A stretch of 64,000 nucleotides of DNA from an uncultured bacterium. GTDB taxonomy: Bacteria > Cyanobacteriota > Vampirovibrionia > Gastranaerophilales > Gastranaerophilaceae. Below, in pieces: positions 34,949-43,262 of this stretch. The first letter of the stretch is position 1; every line of letters begins with the position of its first letter. Made by a program: the position numbers and the translations under genes. The notes below the pieces were generated by a model. That model searched no databases. It saw only the letters and a list, made by a program, of their open reading frames with translations, and had not been told where the DNA came from. The stretch is taken from the NCBI GenBank assembly GCA_900553895.1, contig USFB01000004.1:33334-97333 (forward strand), in the 5' to 3' direction.

Positions 34949-35539
34949 ATGCCGAATAATGAAAGTGTTGGAAAAAAGATTGTAGAAGCTTTGAAAAAAC
35001 AAGCTGAAAATATGGACATACAAGAAGAACAAATGAATGATTTTTCATCAACTTCAGATGATATTTTTGCTTCTTCAGCTCCTAATAAAGTAGAAGATGA
35101 TTTCTTCGCAGAACCTGCAAAGCCTGCTAAATCAACTAACTTTTTTGATGACATTGAAGAAGAAAAAGATCCGTTCTTTGCAGAACCAAAAACAATGTCT
35201 GCACCAATTTCAGAACCTGTTGCAGAACAGTTTGAAATGCCTGCAAACATTACAGTTCTAAAAAAACTTATATCACAGTTACCAAGTGGTGTTTCAAGAC
35301 ACACTGGCGCACAAATCATTAAGCAAACAATGGAAGCATTAGGAATTTCTATGAAGAGTGTTTTGCAAGACGCACAACAAGTTCAAGAAAATTTAAAAGT
35401 TTCAGCTAGAGAATGTCAAGCTTCTATTCAAGAATACAAAAAACAAATTTTGACTCTTGAAAAGCAATCTCAAAGCTACCAAAAACAATATTCTGCTTTA
35501 AATGATTTGATTAGTTTGTTTATCCAAACTACAAAATAA
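34949..35539 (+). CDS. Unknown protein: acidic linker plus C-terminal coiled coil
   Basis: 196 residues. A short N-terminal helix (1-30) is followed by a disordered acidic linker in which the motif FFAEP occurs twice (DDFFAEPAK and DPFFAEPKT) around an FFDDIEEE stretch. Such repeated short linear motifs often bind a partner. Residues about 95-196 are helical and coiled-coil-like with many Gln/Lys. No membrane segment. Not recognised; an adaptor or scaffold is a reasonable guess only. It has its own promoter and shares a bidirectional terminator with the convergent gene. Confidence 0.65.
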   Translation: MPNNESVGKKIVEALKKQAENMDIQEEQMNDFSSTSDDIFASSAPNKVEDDFFAEPAKPAKSTNFFDDIEEEKDPFFAEPKTMSAPISEPVAEQFEMPANITVLKKLISQLPSGVSRHTGAQIIKQTMEALGISMKSVLQDAQQVQENLKVSARECQASIQEYKKQILTLEKQSQSYQKQYSALNDLISLFIQTTK

Positions 35540-35559
35540 AAAATATTTATTATGAACAA

Positions 35560-35591
35560 TAAAAAAGCACTCAAGAATGAGTGCTTTTTTA
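35560..35591. terminator. Bidirectional terminator
   Basis: AAAAAAGCACTCA / TGAGTGCTTTTTT with a 4-base loop, in the spacer between two convergent genes. Confidence 0.85.
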
Positions 35592-35605
35592 TTGTATCAA
35601 ATTTC

Positions 35606-36058
35606 TTAAATTCCTTCGTCAGAAGAAGAATCTTCTTCACTTGTAACAGGTGCTGCAACTTTCACACCCATTGATTCTAAAGCTGCACGAGCTTTTGGTG
35701 CTAAAGCTGTATCAGAAAAATTTTCTAAAATTGTTTGATAACATTCAATAGCTTCAGGTTTCATCTCACGAAGTTTATAAATATTACCTGCTTTATAATA
35801 CAAAGGAGCAAGTTCAGTAGATGTTGCTACAAGCATTTGATTATCAAGTTTAATTTTTATACCGATAAGAGTTTCATTGTCTTGAGGTGACAACAAAGCG
35901 CGACCGTATATTTTTTCCGTAAGTTTATCAATATTATCGGACATTTCAGTAATCGCTTCTTTAGAAAGTTTTGAAGATTTCTTTGCAGCTGATACATCCA
36001 ATGAAATTGCTGATAACAATAAAAAACCAACTAATATTGATAATAAAATTCTTTTCAT
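35606..36058 (-). CDS. Exported small TPR-like protein
   Basis: 150 residues from the ATG at 36056-36058, preceded by GGGGT; the longer start (TTG, four codons upstream) is less likely. Signal peptide about 1-25 (MKRILLS, hydrophobic core, VSAA). The central part resembles one and a half tetratricopeptide repeats: TELAPLYYKAGNIYKLREMKPEAIECYQTILENF. The C-terminus is acidic and Ser-rich (EEDSSSDEG). Probably periplasmic and involved in protein-protein contact. Not assigned to a family. Confidence 0.65.
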   Translation of the reverse strand: MKRILLSILVGFLLLSAISLDVSAAKKSSKLSKEAITEMSDNIDKLTEKIYGRALLSPQDNETLIGIKIKLDNQMLVATSTELAPLYYKAGNIYKLREMKPEAIECYQTILENFSDTALAPKARAALESMGVKVAAPVTSEEDSSSDEGI

Positions 36059-36198
36059 TTTATACCCCAATAAAATTATATCCTATATTTATTATAATCA
36101 AAAGTTGTTTTTTGTGTTCGGTTAAATGGTGGAGAAATAATTCTTACTCTTTCTTCTTTTTTTGCGATAAAAGAAAAAAGTACCAAAAGAAAAAAGTT

Positions 36199-36323
36199 AA
36201 TAACACCCTCTCCCGCCTTCGGCACCCTCCCCCAAGGGAGGGAGTAGATTGTGCTTATTAAACGTAATAAGTTTTACAATAGCTTAACAACTTTAGTTCC
36301 TCCATTGGGAGAGGGTGTTATTA
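36199..36323. repeat. GC-rich palindromic repeat element, copy 2 (125 bp with inverted ends)
   Basis: The ends TAATAACACCCTCTCCC (36199 on) and GGGAGAGGGTGTTATTA (to 36323) are inverted. Inside lie GCCTTCGGCAC and the hairpin CCCTCCCCCAAGGGAGGG. It is GC-rich against an AT-rich genome. It occupies part of the 36059-36569 gene-free stretch; the rest of that stretch shows nothing I can name. Confidence 0.75.
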
Positions 36324-36569
36324 TCAGTAAAGTAATTAGAATCAGCAAAACCTGTGTCAAGTAGGATTTTTCGAGAGTACATTCTTTATACTAGTCTGAT
36401 TATAGTACCCTCATATAAATCGACGATTTCAAATAATAACCGCCTAAACTACTTTAAACATTGTTTTTTATCCATCTTATAGACCATTCGGTCTATATCC
36501 TTCAATCTACCTCAAATGCTTTAAAATTAATCATTCTATTGATGAAAAAATCCTCTATAAGGGGGTAAT

Positions 36570-36623
36570 ATGAATAGTGTAGAAAAGAAACAATTTACGA
36601 TGAGGGAGAGGAAGAGAGTATGA
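36570..36623 (+). CDS. 17-codon leader peptide coupled to the response regulator
   Basis: An ATG at 36570, preceded at good spacing by AAGGGGG, opens 17 codons (MNSVEKKQFTMRERKRV). The stop TGA overlaps the ATG of the response regulator (ATGA at 36620-36623). The lysine/arginine-rich peptide is in a different frame from the regulator. The layout suggests translational coupling or a regulatory upstream ORF; whether it is translated is not known. Confidence 0.45.
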   Translation: MNSVEKKQFTMRERKRV

Positions 36624-37327
36624 GACGTGAGTTTAAGAAGAAATCGAGAGTGCTTCTTATTGATGACAACTACGAACATTTAGCCGGTATCAGAGAACTT
36701 TTGAATCTTGAAGGAACTTTTGACGTTGTTGGTATCGCAACAAATGTTACTGTTGGTTTGAATTTAATCAAGAAATATCAACCGGATATCGTTTTGCTTG
36801 ATATGAATATGCCTGAAAGAGATGGTTTGCAAGGTATTATTGATATCGGAAAACTTGGTTTAGATACAAAGATTTTAGCACTTTCAGGATATGATGATGC
36901 TGATTTAATCTTTAGAGCAATGAAGATTGGTGCAAAAGGCTATGTTCTAAAAACTATGGCATCAGCTCAACTTATTTATGCAATCGAAGAAGTTTTAAAC
37001 GGTAAAATTTATTTACCAAACGCTTTAACTTCAAGATTCTTTGAATATTTTCAACAAACATTCAAAAACGAAAACGCAAAAGCAGAAATTGAAAAAGAAG
37101 AAAACTTGCTTAATGAACTGACTCAAAGAGAAGAAGAAGTTTTAGAACTTTTGACTCAAGGTATTACTTATAAAGGTGTTGCAAACAAATTGTTCATTTC
37201 TGAAACAACTGTTAAAACACACGTAAATAATATTTTCCAAAAATTGCAAGTTAATGACAGAACACAAGCTGTTTTGTATGCGATTAACAACGGATTTTTG
37301 AGCAAGAAGGTTAAGATTTCAGCGTAA
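36620..37327 (+). CDS. NarL/FixJ-family response regulator
   Basis: 235 residues. Receiver domain about 9-125 with phospho-acceptor Asp61 (IVLLDMNMP) and the conserved Lys in KGYVLKTM. The LuxR-type helix-turn-helix at about 165-230 is LTQREEEVLELLTQGITYKGVANKLFISETTVKTHVNNIFQKL. GAGAGGAAGAGAG precedes the ATG. A cytoplasmic histidine kinase follows 157 bases later and the flagellar rod genes after that, so it probably controls flagellar expression; this is inference from position. Confidence 0.85.
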   Translation: MRREFKKKSRVLLIDDNYEHLAGIRELLNLEGTFDVVGIATNVTVGLNLIKKYQPDIVLLDMNMPERDGLQGIIDIGKLGLDTKILALSGYDDADLIFRAMKIGAKGYVLKTMASAQLIYAIEEVLNGKIYLPNALTSRFFEYFQQTFKNENAKAEIEKEENLLNELTQREEEVLELLTQGITYKGVANKLFISETTVKTHVNNIFQKLQVNDRTQAVLYAINNGFLSKKVKISA

Positions 37328-37392
37328 GGGAGAATTCACCCCTCACCCGAAAATCTAAGTTTCGTACCATAAATGGTTCTCAACTTGATTTT

Positions 37393-37425
37393 CTACCCTC
37401 TCCCACAAGGGGCGAGGGAGAGAGT
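37393..37425 (+). repeat. GC-rich palindromic repeat, copy 3
   Basis: ACCCTCTCCC, then ACAAGGGGC, then GAGGGAGAGAGTG; a degenerate member of the same family as 36199-36323. Confidence 0.55.
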
Positions 37426-37434
37426 GTGCAGAAT

Positions 37435-37463
37435 GTAGGTGGGCATTTCTGCCCAACAAAAAC
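37435..37463 (+). repeat. REP-like element with GTAG foot
   Basis: GTAGGTGGGCATTTCTGCCCA then ACAAAAAC: a GTAG tetranucleotide, a short palindrome and the ACAA-type tail of the GTCGGTTGGGC family. Confidence 0.6.
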
Positions 37464-37484
37464 AAAAAATATTCAAAGGCAAAA

Positions 37485-38702
37485 ATGAAAAAAATTGTAA
37501 GACAACAAAACTATTTAAAAGAACTGATTAACTCACAGGAAAATCATTTTCTTTCAAAACAAGCACTACGATGTGTAATTCGTGGAGTTTTAGAACCATT
37601 GCTTGACAAGCCGGAAGAAGCTGTTGTTTTACATAGAATCATTGATAAAGCAGGAATCTTAGGACTGCTTAAAAGGCTTGAATTTTCTGAAATTGAAGAT
37701 ATTGATTATTCTGACGAAAGCGAAAACTTGAGAGAAAAAGTTTGGGCAGGAACAGAATTCTTATGTGTTTTGACTCATAGATTTGTTGCCATTTTGATTT
37801 GGGATAACAAAACTGAAAGTGAACACACTGTAAGATATTATTCAATTTACAATTCAAAACTTCAAAACGAAGCACTTGATATAATTAATAGAAATTCAAT
37901 TTTTGATTTAAGACAATACCAAGAGAGCTTTAAACCGGACAGACGTGATAACATACTCTTGAACTCATCAATCAGACGTCTTGTAGAAAACATGGATGAA
38001 TCATCCAAAGATGCGGTTTTGAAGTATGCAGAAATTCAAACTTACAAACCTGAAAAAACAGACTCAGCAAGAGCAGTTGCGCATGAAATAAAAAATCAGC
38101 TTTCAATTTGTGATTTGTATACAGAAATCATTAGAAAATACTGTAAGAAAAACGATATTGAAGCAGATACGATTGAAAACGCACTTAATTGCCTAAATCG
38201 CGCAGTGAAGATGGCGAGCAATTCTTTAGTAGCATTAAAAGCTACTGACGGATTGAATTTAAAACCGCATAACTTAAAATCAATTATTGATAATGCTGTT
38301 GATTTGACGAAAGTTTACTTTGAATGTAAAAATATTGAGTATAATATCGAAAATAACGTAGACAAAGAAATTTTGGTTGACGAAAATAATTTTATTGCAG
38401 TGCTAATCAATTTAGTTAAAAATGCAGTAGAAGCGTTCGGTGAGAATGTCGGAGATGGTAAGTATATTAAAATTAAAACAGAAGAGGATGGAGAATCTGC
38501 AATAATCAGAATTAGGAACAATGCAGAACGAATTACTCAGCCTGATATGATTTTTGAAGAAGGATTTACAACAAAGAAAACAGGCTCAGGCTTGGGGTTA
38601 AGTATTTGTAAAAAATCAATTGAAGAGCAAGCCGGTTTATTAAAACTTGCACATTCAGGCGATGATTACACGGAATTTGTGATTAAGATAGGATTGGTGT
38701 AG
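37485..38702 (+). CDS. Cytoplasmic sensor histidine kinase
   Basis: 405 residues with no transmembrane segment. A divergent N-terminal sensor part (1-185) precedes HisKA with phospho-acceptor His200 (AVAHEIKNQLS). The HATPase domain has N-box LVKNAVEAF and G-box KTGSGLGLSICKKSIEEQ. The stop is two bases before the flgB start, so kinase and rod genes are one transcript. The soluble architecture parallels the flagellar kinase FlgS of Campylobacter/Helicobacter, which senses export-apparatus assembly, but the partner here is a NarL-type rather than NtrC-type regulator. Confidence 0.85.
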   Translation: MKKIVRQQNYLKELINSQENHFLSKQALRCVIRGVLEPLLDKPEEAVVLHRIIDKAGILGLLKRLEFSEIEDIDYSDESENLREKVWAGTEFLCVLTHRFVAILIWDNKTESEHTVRYYSIYNSKLQNEALDIINRNSIFDLRQYQESFKPDRRDNILLNSSIRRLVENMDESSKDAVLKYAEIQTYKPEKTDSARAVAHEIKNQLSICDLYTEIIRKYCKKNDIEADTIENALNCLNRAVKMASNSLVALKATDGLNLKPHNLKSIIDNAVDLTKVYFECKNIEYNIENNVDKEILVDENNFIAVLINLVKNAVEAFGENVGDGKYIKIKTEEDGESAIIRIRNNAERITQPDMIFEEGFTTKKTGSGLGLSICKKSIEEQAGLLKLAHSGDDYTEFVIKIGLV

Positions 38703-38704
38703 AT

Positions 38705-39187
38705 ATGGATTTGATTACAAACAGAACTATTGATATTACAAAACTTGGTATGGACGGCTTGATGGAAAGACAACATGCTGTATCTTCTAATATCGCGAAC
38801 GTTATGACACCGGGGTTTCAAAGGAAAGAAGTTGCGTTTGAAAGTCAGCTTGCGGAAATCATTGAGAAAGAAGACTTAAAAGATTATATCAAAGGTCAAA
38901 ACAGTATTGAATACAAACCGCCAATGGTGGATGTATTTACTGGCGATATTCACACTTATAGAACTCCGACACAACAAGAAAAAGCGTATTTGCAATCCAA
39001 TACGTTTGACCAGTTCAAGCCACAAGTTGTAACAGATATTTATAGCGGAACAAATTCTTCAGGTAACAATGTTGAATTGGAACGTGAAATGATGGATTTA
39101 TCAAAAACAGGTACAAAATATACAGTATTATCAAATCTGGAACGTAGGCAGTTTACACTGGTTTCAGAGGCGATTAGAGGACAGTAG
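38705..39187 (+). CDS. flgB: Flagellar basal-body rod protein FlgB
   Basis: 160 residues. The N-terminal rod signature is LGMDGLMERQHAVSSNIANVMTPGFQRKEVAFE, and the C-terminal half has NNVELEREMMDLSKTGTKYTVLSNL. FlgB forms the proximal rod in the periplasm. It is followed by flgC after a 195-bp spacer that contains a fold-back repeat. Order flgB-flgC-fliE is the classical one. Confidence 0.93.
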   Translation: MDLITNRTIDITKLGMDGLMERQHAVSSNIANVMTPGFQRKEVAFESQLAEIIEKEDLKDYIKGQNSIEYKPPMVDVFTGDIHTYRTPTQQEKAYLQSNTFDQFKPQVVTDIYSGTNSSGNNVELEREMMDLSKTGTKYTVLSNLERRQFTLVSEAIRGQ

Positions 39188-39194
39188 TAATTAA

Positions 39195-39366
39195 AGTTTA
39201 GGAGTTTATAAGTTGAGAGGTTGAGAAGGAGTTATAAAAAGAGTTGAAAAGTTGAATGGCTAAAAGGTTGAAAAGTTTGTTATAAATATTGTTATAATCA
39301 AACGAGTTCTATAAAAATGATAATTAAAACTTCTTCTAAACTCCTCAACTTCTAAACTTCTAAACT
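39195..39366. repeat. Fold-back (inverted) repeat in the flgB-flgC spacer
   Basis: Left arm 39195-39237 (AGTTTAGGAGTTTATAAGTT...) is the near reverse complement of right arm 39328-39366. The arms are low-complexity GAAG/TTTA-type sequence. A shorter relative fills the flgC-fliE spacer. Confidence 0.7.
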
Positions 39367-39382
39367 AAAAAAAGAGGTTCTT

Positions 39383-39889
39383 ATGAGTTTTAACATATTC
39401 GATATAGCCGGTTCAGGCATGACAGCTCAAAGAGTTAAAATGGATACAGTTGCAAGTAATATTGCAAATATAAACACAACGCGCCAAGCTGACGGTTCAA
39501 AAGGTGTTTATGTAAAAAAAGACGTATCTTTTAGAACAATTTATGAAGATAATTTGAATAAAGGTTATTCAAATTTTTCATCGAACAGTCCTGATGCTCA
39601 ATTTGACCCAAGAACAGGTAACATGCTTATAAATGCTAATGTTGCACTTAATAACGGCATGATTACAGGTGGGGTTCAAGTTGACGAAATTTATGAAGCA
39701 GAGGATGGAGTAAAAACTGTTTACGACCCATCGCATCCTGACGCGGATGAAGAAGGGTACGTAGATTTGCCAAACATCAACCTTGTAGAAGAAATGGTTG
39801 GCATGATATCCGCATCAAAGGCTTATGAAGCAAACGCAACAGTTGCAGAAAACGTTAAGACGATGATGCAAAGCGCGATGAATATTTAA
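39383..39889 (+). CDS. flgC: Flagellar basal-body rod protein FlgC
   Basis: 168 residues. Begins FNIFDIAGSGMTAQRVKMDTVASNIANINTT, the FlgC N-terminus, and ends LVEEMVGMISASKAYEANATVAENVKTMMQSAM, the rod C-terminal helix. Proximal rod component exported by the flagellar type III apparatus. AAAGAGG precedes the ATG. Confidence 0.95.
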   Translation: MSFNIFDIAGSGMTAQRVKMDTVASNIANINTTRQADGSKGVYVKKDVSFRTIYEDNLNKGYSNFSSNSPDAQFDPRTGNMLINANVALNNGMITGGVQVDEIYEAEDGVKTVYDPSHPDADEEGYVDLPNINLVEEMVGMISASKAYEANATVAENVKTMMQSAMNI

Positions 39890-39900
39890 GAATGAGGAGA

Positions 39901-40016
39901 AGTTTATAAGTTTATGAGTTGAGAAGAAGTTATAAATTTTCACTAAATAAACAAGTTCGATAAAAAATAATAGCTAAAATTTCTTCTAAACTACTAAACT
40001 CCTAAACTTATAAACT
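39901..40016. repeat. Fold-back (inverted) repeat in the flgC-fliE spacer
   Basis: Left arm 39901-39934 and right arm 39978-40016 are near reverse complements and similar in sequence to the element in the previous spacer. Confidence 0.7.
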
Positions 40017-40031
40017 AAAGCGAGGCTTATA

Positions 40032-40433
40032 ATGAATTTCACACCGAACATAACTGAATACAACTTAAACGCCATCAATGACTATAACCAATTTTTGCAA
40101 GGTCATGCGTCGTTTGATGTTAAAAACAACGAGTTTGAAGAAGCTTTGGAAAAAGCAGCGAAAAATTATCCCGTTAAAGATAAAGGTGATAAAACAGGGT
40201 TAGGTAATTTTGCTTCACAAATGGGAAATACATTCTCAAACAGCTTAAATGCGGTTAATGATGCTAAAATTTCAGCTGACAGAATGCAAGAAGATATTGC
40301 AATGGGTGGTTCAACAAGCATCCATGATGCAATGATAGCTGCTGAAAAAGCATCTCTAAGTATGCAAATGGCAATTCAAGTTCGTAACAGATTGATTTCT
40401 GCTTACACTGACATCACAAGCATGGCGATTTAG
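40032..40433 (+). CDS. fliE: Flagellar hook-basal body complex protein FliE
   Basis: 133 residues. The C-terminal half shows the FliE pattern: VNDAKISADRMQEDIAMGGSTSIHDAMIAAEKASLSMQMAIQVRNRLISAYTDI. FliE joins the MS ring to the rod. Last gene of the flgB-flgC-fliE run; downstream lie about 100 bases of low-complexity sequence and then the 109-bp repeat. AGCGAGG precedes the ATG. Confidence 0.93.
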   Translation: MNFTPNITEYNLNAINDYNQFLQGHASFDVKNNEFEEALEKAAKNYPVKDKGDKTGLGNFASQMGNTFSNSLNAVNDAKISADRMQEDIAMGGSTSIHDAMIAAEKASLSMQMAIQVRNRLISAYTDITSMAI

Positions 40434-40533
40434 TAGAATAAAGTTAATAGTGCTTTCTTCAATTTAAAATTAGAAGTGAAAAATAGTTTTAAATAATTTT
40501 CCATTCTCCATTTTCAATTTTCAATTAAAAAAA

Positions 40534-40690
40534 CTTGTAACTTAACCAATGTCATCCGACCATTTGTCTACGTGCGTAGTTCCGCAAATAACGCCCTACC
40601 TGTAACCACACCATAGAGGATGACTTGTAGTACCAATTCAAACTTGTAATCTAACTAATGTCATCCGACCATTTATCTACGTGCGTAGCA
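40534..40690 (-). repeat. 109-bp structured repeat, about 1.4 copies (locus B, diverged)
   Basis: Read on the minus strand it begins directly after the stop codon of the flgG-like gene with TGCTACGCACGTAG (palindrome 40677-40688). A second palindrome lies at 40568-40579, 109 bases on. GGATGAC (40660-40666) can pair with GTCATCC (40618-40624) across a 35-base loop. Compared with locus A, the spacing from palindrome to stem (10), the loop length (35) and the period (109) are the same, while one base pair of the stem changed from C-G to A-T on both arms. It lies between convergent flagellar clusters. Confidence 0.85.
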
Positions 40691-41527
40691 CTATTGGGTT
40701 GCCATTTCCATTGCTGATTGTAGCAGGTCTTTGTTTGACTTAATCAAGGCATTAACAAGTTCCATTTGAACTTTTGCTTGTTGATAATCAGACATATTAG
40801 CTTTAAAATCTGTATTTGCTTGTTCTAGTAATCCTGAACGGATTTCACCACGACCCACGACAGGCTTGCCTGATTCGGGTGTTTCTACAAATAAACCATC
40901 TTTTACTTCGTATAACCCGTTTGGATTGTGGAAATTAGCAGTTGCTATTTTGTATAACGGCACGGAACGATTTCCGCCATCGGCTTTTCCGTAGATTGTA
41001 CCGTCATTTTTGATTTCGTATTCGTCGTATTTTCCGAGAAATTTACCGTTGTTCGGATCAATCCAAAGCTTGATATTTGTAGTTGGAATACTTAATGCAC
41101 CGCCTTTAAGAGCTGTTTCTTGATACAAATCATCACTTATTGATTTTGTACCTGACATGATTTCACCTTTGTCGTTTAGAATGTAACCTTGAACAGTTGC
41201 ACCGTTTTTTGCTTTGTATACTCCTTCTGAATCAAATGTAAATTCGCCAAGACGGGTGTATGAAACATTGCCATCAGGAGTGCGAAGCATAAAGAAACCG
41301 CTTCCTTCAAAGAAAAGGTTTTCGTTTGATGTTCCCGGGATAGATTTGCCTTGCCCTTGGTTTTTAACGTTATTATCTATTACAGCACCGCCGAGGAATG
41401 TTTTGAAGGTGATTTTGTTTTCTCTAAACCCTGGAGTGTATACGTTTGTCAGGTTATCTGCCAAAACGTCCATCCATTGAACGGTAGCTTTTTGGGTGTT
41501 TATCGCAGTCGTGTATAAATCATTCAT
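40691..41527 (-). CDS. Flagellar hook-basal body protein, FlgE/FlgF/FlgG family
   Basis: 278 residues. N-terminus with DLYTTAINTQKATVQWMDVLADNLTNVYTPGFRENK is the flagellar rod/hook N-terminal motif; LFFEGSGFFMLRTPDG and YTRLGEFTFDSEGVY are the FlgG-type core; the C-terminus has GLLEQANTDFKANMSDYQQAKVQMELVNALIKSN. Length fits FlgF or FlgG better than hook protein FlgE, but the neighbour fliK would also suit a hook gene, so no symbol is given. The start overlaps the end of fliK by eight bases. Exported axial protein of the rod or hook. Confidence 0.85.
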   Translation of the reverse strand: MNDLYTTAINTQKATVQWMDVLADNLTNVYTPGFRENKITFKTFLGGAVIDNNVKNQGQGKSIPGTSNENLFFEGSGFFMLRTPDGNVSYTRLGEFTFDSEGVYKAKNGATVQGYILNDKGEIMSGTKSISDDLYQETALKGGALSIPTTNIKLWIDPNNGKFLGKYDEYEIKNDGTIYGKADGGNRSVPLYKIATANFHNPNGLYEVKDGLFVETPESGKPVVGRGEIRSGLLEQANTDFKANMSDYQQAKVQMELVNALIKSNKDLLQSAMEMATQ

Positions 41528-42683
41528 CTTTGCGCCCCTTCTTTCTGTTGTTTCTATCGTCTTGTTGTTCTTGTTTTCGGTGATTTAACTCTTCGTAATC
41601 AATATTATTATCGTCAAACCTTTGTTTTAAGATTGGAAGATTTTCTTTCAGATAAGCTTCTGCAACTTGAGAACTTGGCAAAAAGTCTGCTGAAATTTTT
41701 CCGTTCTTATTAATTTTTATAATGACAGAAATGTCGTTGTCAAAATTTATTCTTATTGGTTTATTATCTTCCATTGATTTAGCAAGCATGTCTGCTAAAG
41801 TTTTTGAAATTTGCGATGATTTTTGTGAATTCGTAACGGAATTCATATCAACAGAACCGTTTTCTACAAGATTAGCAAAAAATTCCACGTCATTTTTATT
41901 CATTGCTATATCATCAAACTTAACAACTGTGTCCGTTGTAATATTTGTTTTTGCATCAACTTTTTTGATACCTTGTTCATTTGTCACAGTTTTTGTTTTC
42001 GGTGTTTCTACATTATTTTCTGACTGTTTTTGCGGTTGTACATTTTCTAATTCAACCGGTTGCGCAACCTCGTTTTGCTTATCTTTTTTCAGAAGCATAT
42101 TCTTTTGAGCAATCGCCATATTTTCACTCATTGTTGAAAGAATTGCATTTTCTTCTGCTAAATCACTTTCAGAAGCTGAAAGTTGGTTATTATCATTGTT
42201 ATTCTGAACAAATGCTGCAAAAGGCTGACCATTGCTATTAAAGTTCATGTTAGCGTTCATTTGCGGAAGCTGTTGCTCTTTTTTTTCTTGAATATTTATA
42301 TTATTATCAATCAAATTATTATCCTCTTTTTCTTTATCGTCAGAAAAAATTTCATCCTTTAATGAAATGTTTATTTTATCATTCTTTTGATTTAGTTTGT
42401 TGAGTTCTTGTACTGTTTGTTGCAACCCACCAATAATATTCTCAATATCATCCTCTTTTTTAATTTCAGATTTTTTTTCTTCATTTACGCCCTTTTGTTC
42501 AACTTTTACGTCTTCTTTTTTAGGCTCATCTGTTTTAGAATCAATGATATTTTCTTCTTTTTCTGATTTAGAAATTTGATTTAGCTCGTCAGAAAATTTA
42601 ACATCACTTTCTTTTTGAGTTTTAGATGATGTTGTACTGCTTGTATTTACGGATGTAATTTTAGCTTGGGTATCAATATTCAT
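41520..42683 (-). CDS. fliK: Flagellar hook-length control protein FliK-like
   Basis: 387 residues. The long N-terminal part is disordered and very rich in Lys, Glu, Asn, Gln and Ser, as in FliK molecular-ruler regions. A compact C-terminal domain (about 285-370), with PIRINFDNDISVIIKINKNGKISADFLPSSQVAEAYLKENLPILKQRF, matches the Flg_hook C-terminal domain. It overlaps fliJ by 11 bases upstream and the flgG-like gene by eight downstream. FliK measures hook length during export and switches substrate specificity. Confidence 0.75.
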   Translation of the reverse strand: MNIDTQAKITSVNTSSTTSSKTQKESDVKFSDELNQISKSEKEENIIDSKTDEPKKEDVKVEQKGVNEEKKSEIKKEDDIENIIGGLQQTVQELNKLNQKNDKINISLKDEIFSDDKEKEDNNLIDNNINIQEKKEQQLPQMNANMNFNSNGQPFAAFVQNNNDNNQLSASESDLAEENAILSTMSENMAIAQKNMLLKKDKQNEVAQPVELENVQPQKQSENNVETPKTKTVTNEQGIKKVDAKTNITTDTVVKFDDIAMNKNDVEFFANLVENGSVDMNSVTNSQKSSQISKTLADMLAKSMEDNKPIRINFDNDISVIIKINKNGKISADFLPSSQVAEAYLKENLPILKQRFDDNNIDYEELNHRKQEQQDDRNNRKKGRKDE

Positions 42684-43170
42684 TGTTTTCTTCCATTTGC
42701 GCTTTTCTTAATTGTTCTTCGAGTTCCTGTTCTTCGGCTTCTTCTCTTGACCTTATAAAAAATCTTTGAACACCGATTTCGGAGAATTGTTTAAGCTCTT
42801 CTGCCTTTTCAGCTTCTATATATGCTTCTTTTTGTTTTTCCTTGTGCTTTTCAAGAACTTTTACTTCTTGTTCGCATTTCACAAGTTTTTGCTGTTCTTC
42901 TTCTAAGATAGCTTGGACTTTCTGTCTTTCTTGCTCGAGAACTTCCGCTTTGTCCCAAAGGTGGTGAAGATAGTTATCATAGTATTCCATCATCCTAAAG
43001 TCAGCGGATTTTCTGTTAATTACTGTTTGTTGGATTTCTGTTTGGTTTTGTCTAATCCTTTCTTCTGCAAGAAATACTTCGTGCTGTGCCTTTTGAACAA
43101 CTGTTTCTTGAGCTTCCTTTTTACGGATTCTCATTTTTAGGATATTTTCTAAACGGTATCTAAAGGGCAT
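42673..43170 (-). CDS. fliJ: Flagellar export chaperone FliJ
   Basis: 165 residues, almost entirely a two-helix coiled coil. The N-terminus FRYRLENILKMRIRKKEAQETVVQKA is the FliJ signature (F-x-Y-R-L-E-x-[IV]-L). FliJ escorts export chaperones and stimulates the FliI ATPase. Its gene usually sits after fliI; here it begins the visible operon and fliI is not in the window. Confidence 0.8.
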   Translation of the reverse strand: MPFRYRLENILKMRIRKKEAQETVVQKAQHEVFLAEERIRQNQTEIQQTVINRKSADFRMMEYYDNYLHHLWDKAEVLEQERQKVQAILEEEQQKLVKCEQEVKVLEKHKEKQKEAYIEAEKAEELKQFSEIGVQRFFIRSREEAEEQELEEQLRKAQMEENNEY

Positions 43171-43262
43171 AATATATTCTCACACATGTATTGTGGCAGA
43201 GTTTTGTTTTTTTGAATACATCTATTTGTATGATTAATTATTTTTATAGAAAAGTCAAATAC

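Noticed and set aside
40434..40533. Possible gene between fliE and the repeat
   Set aside because: Only low-complexity sequence (CCATTCTCCATTTTCAATTT-type) without an open frame.
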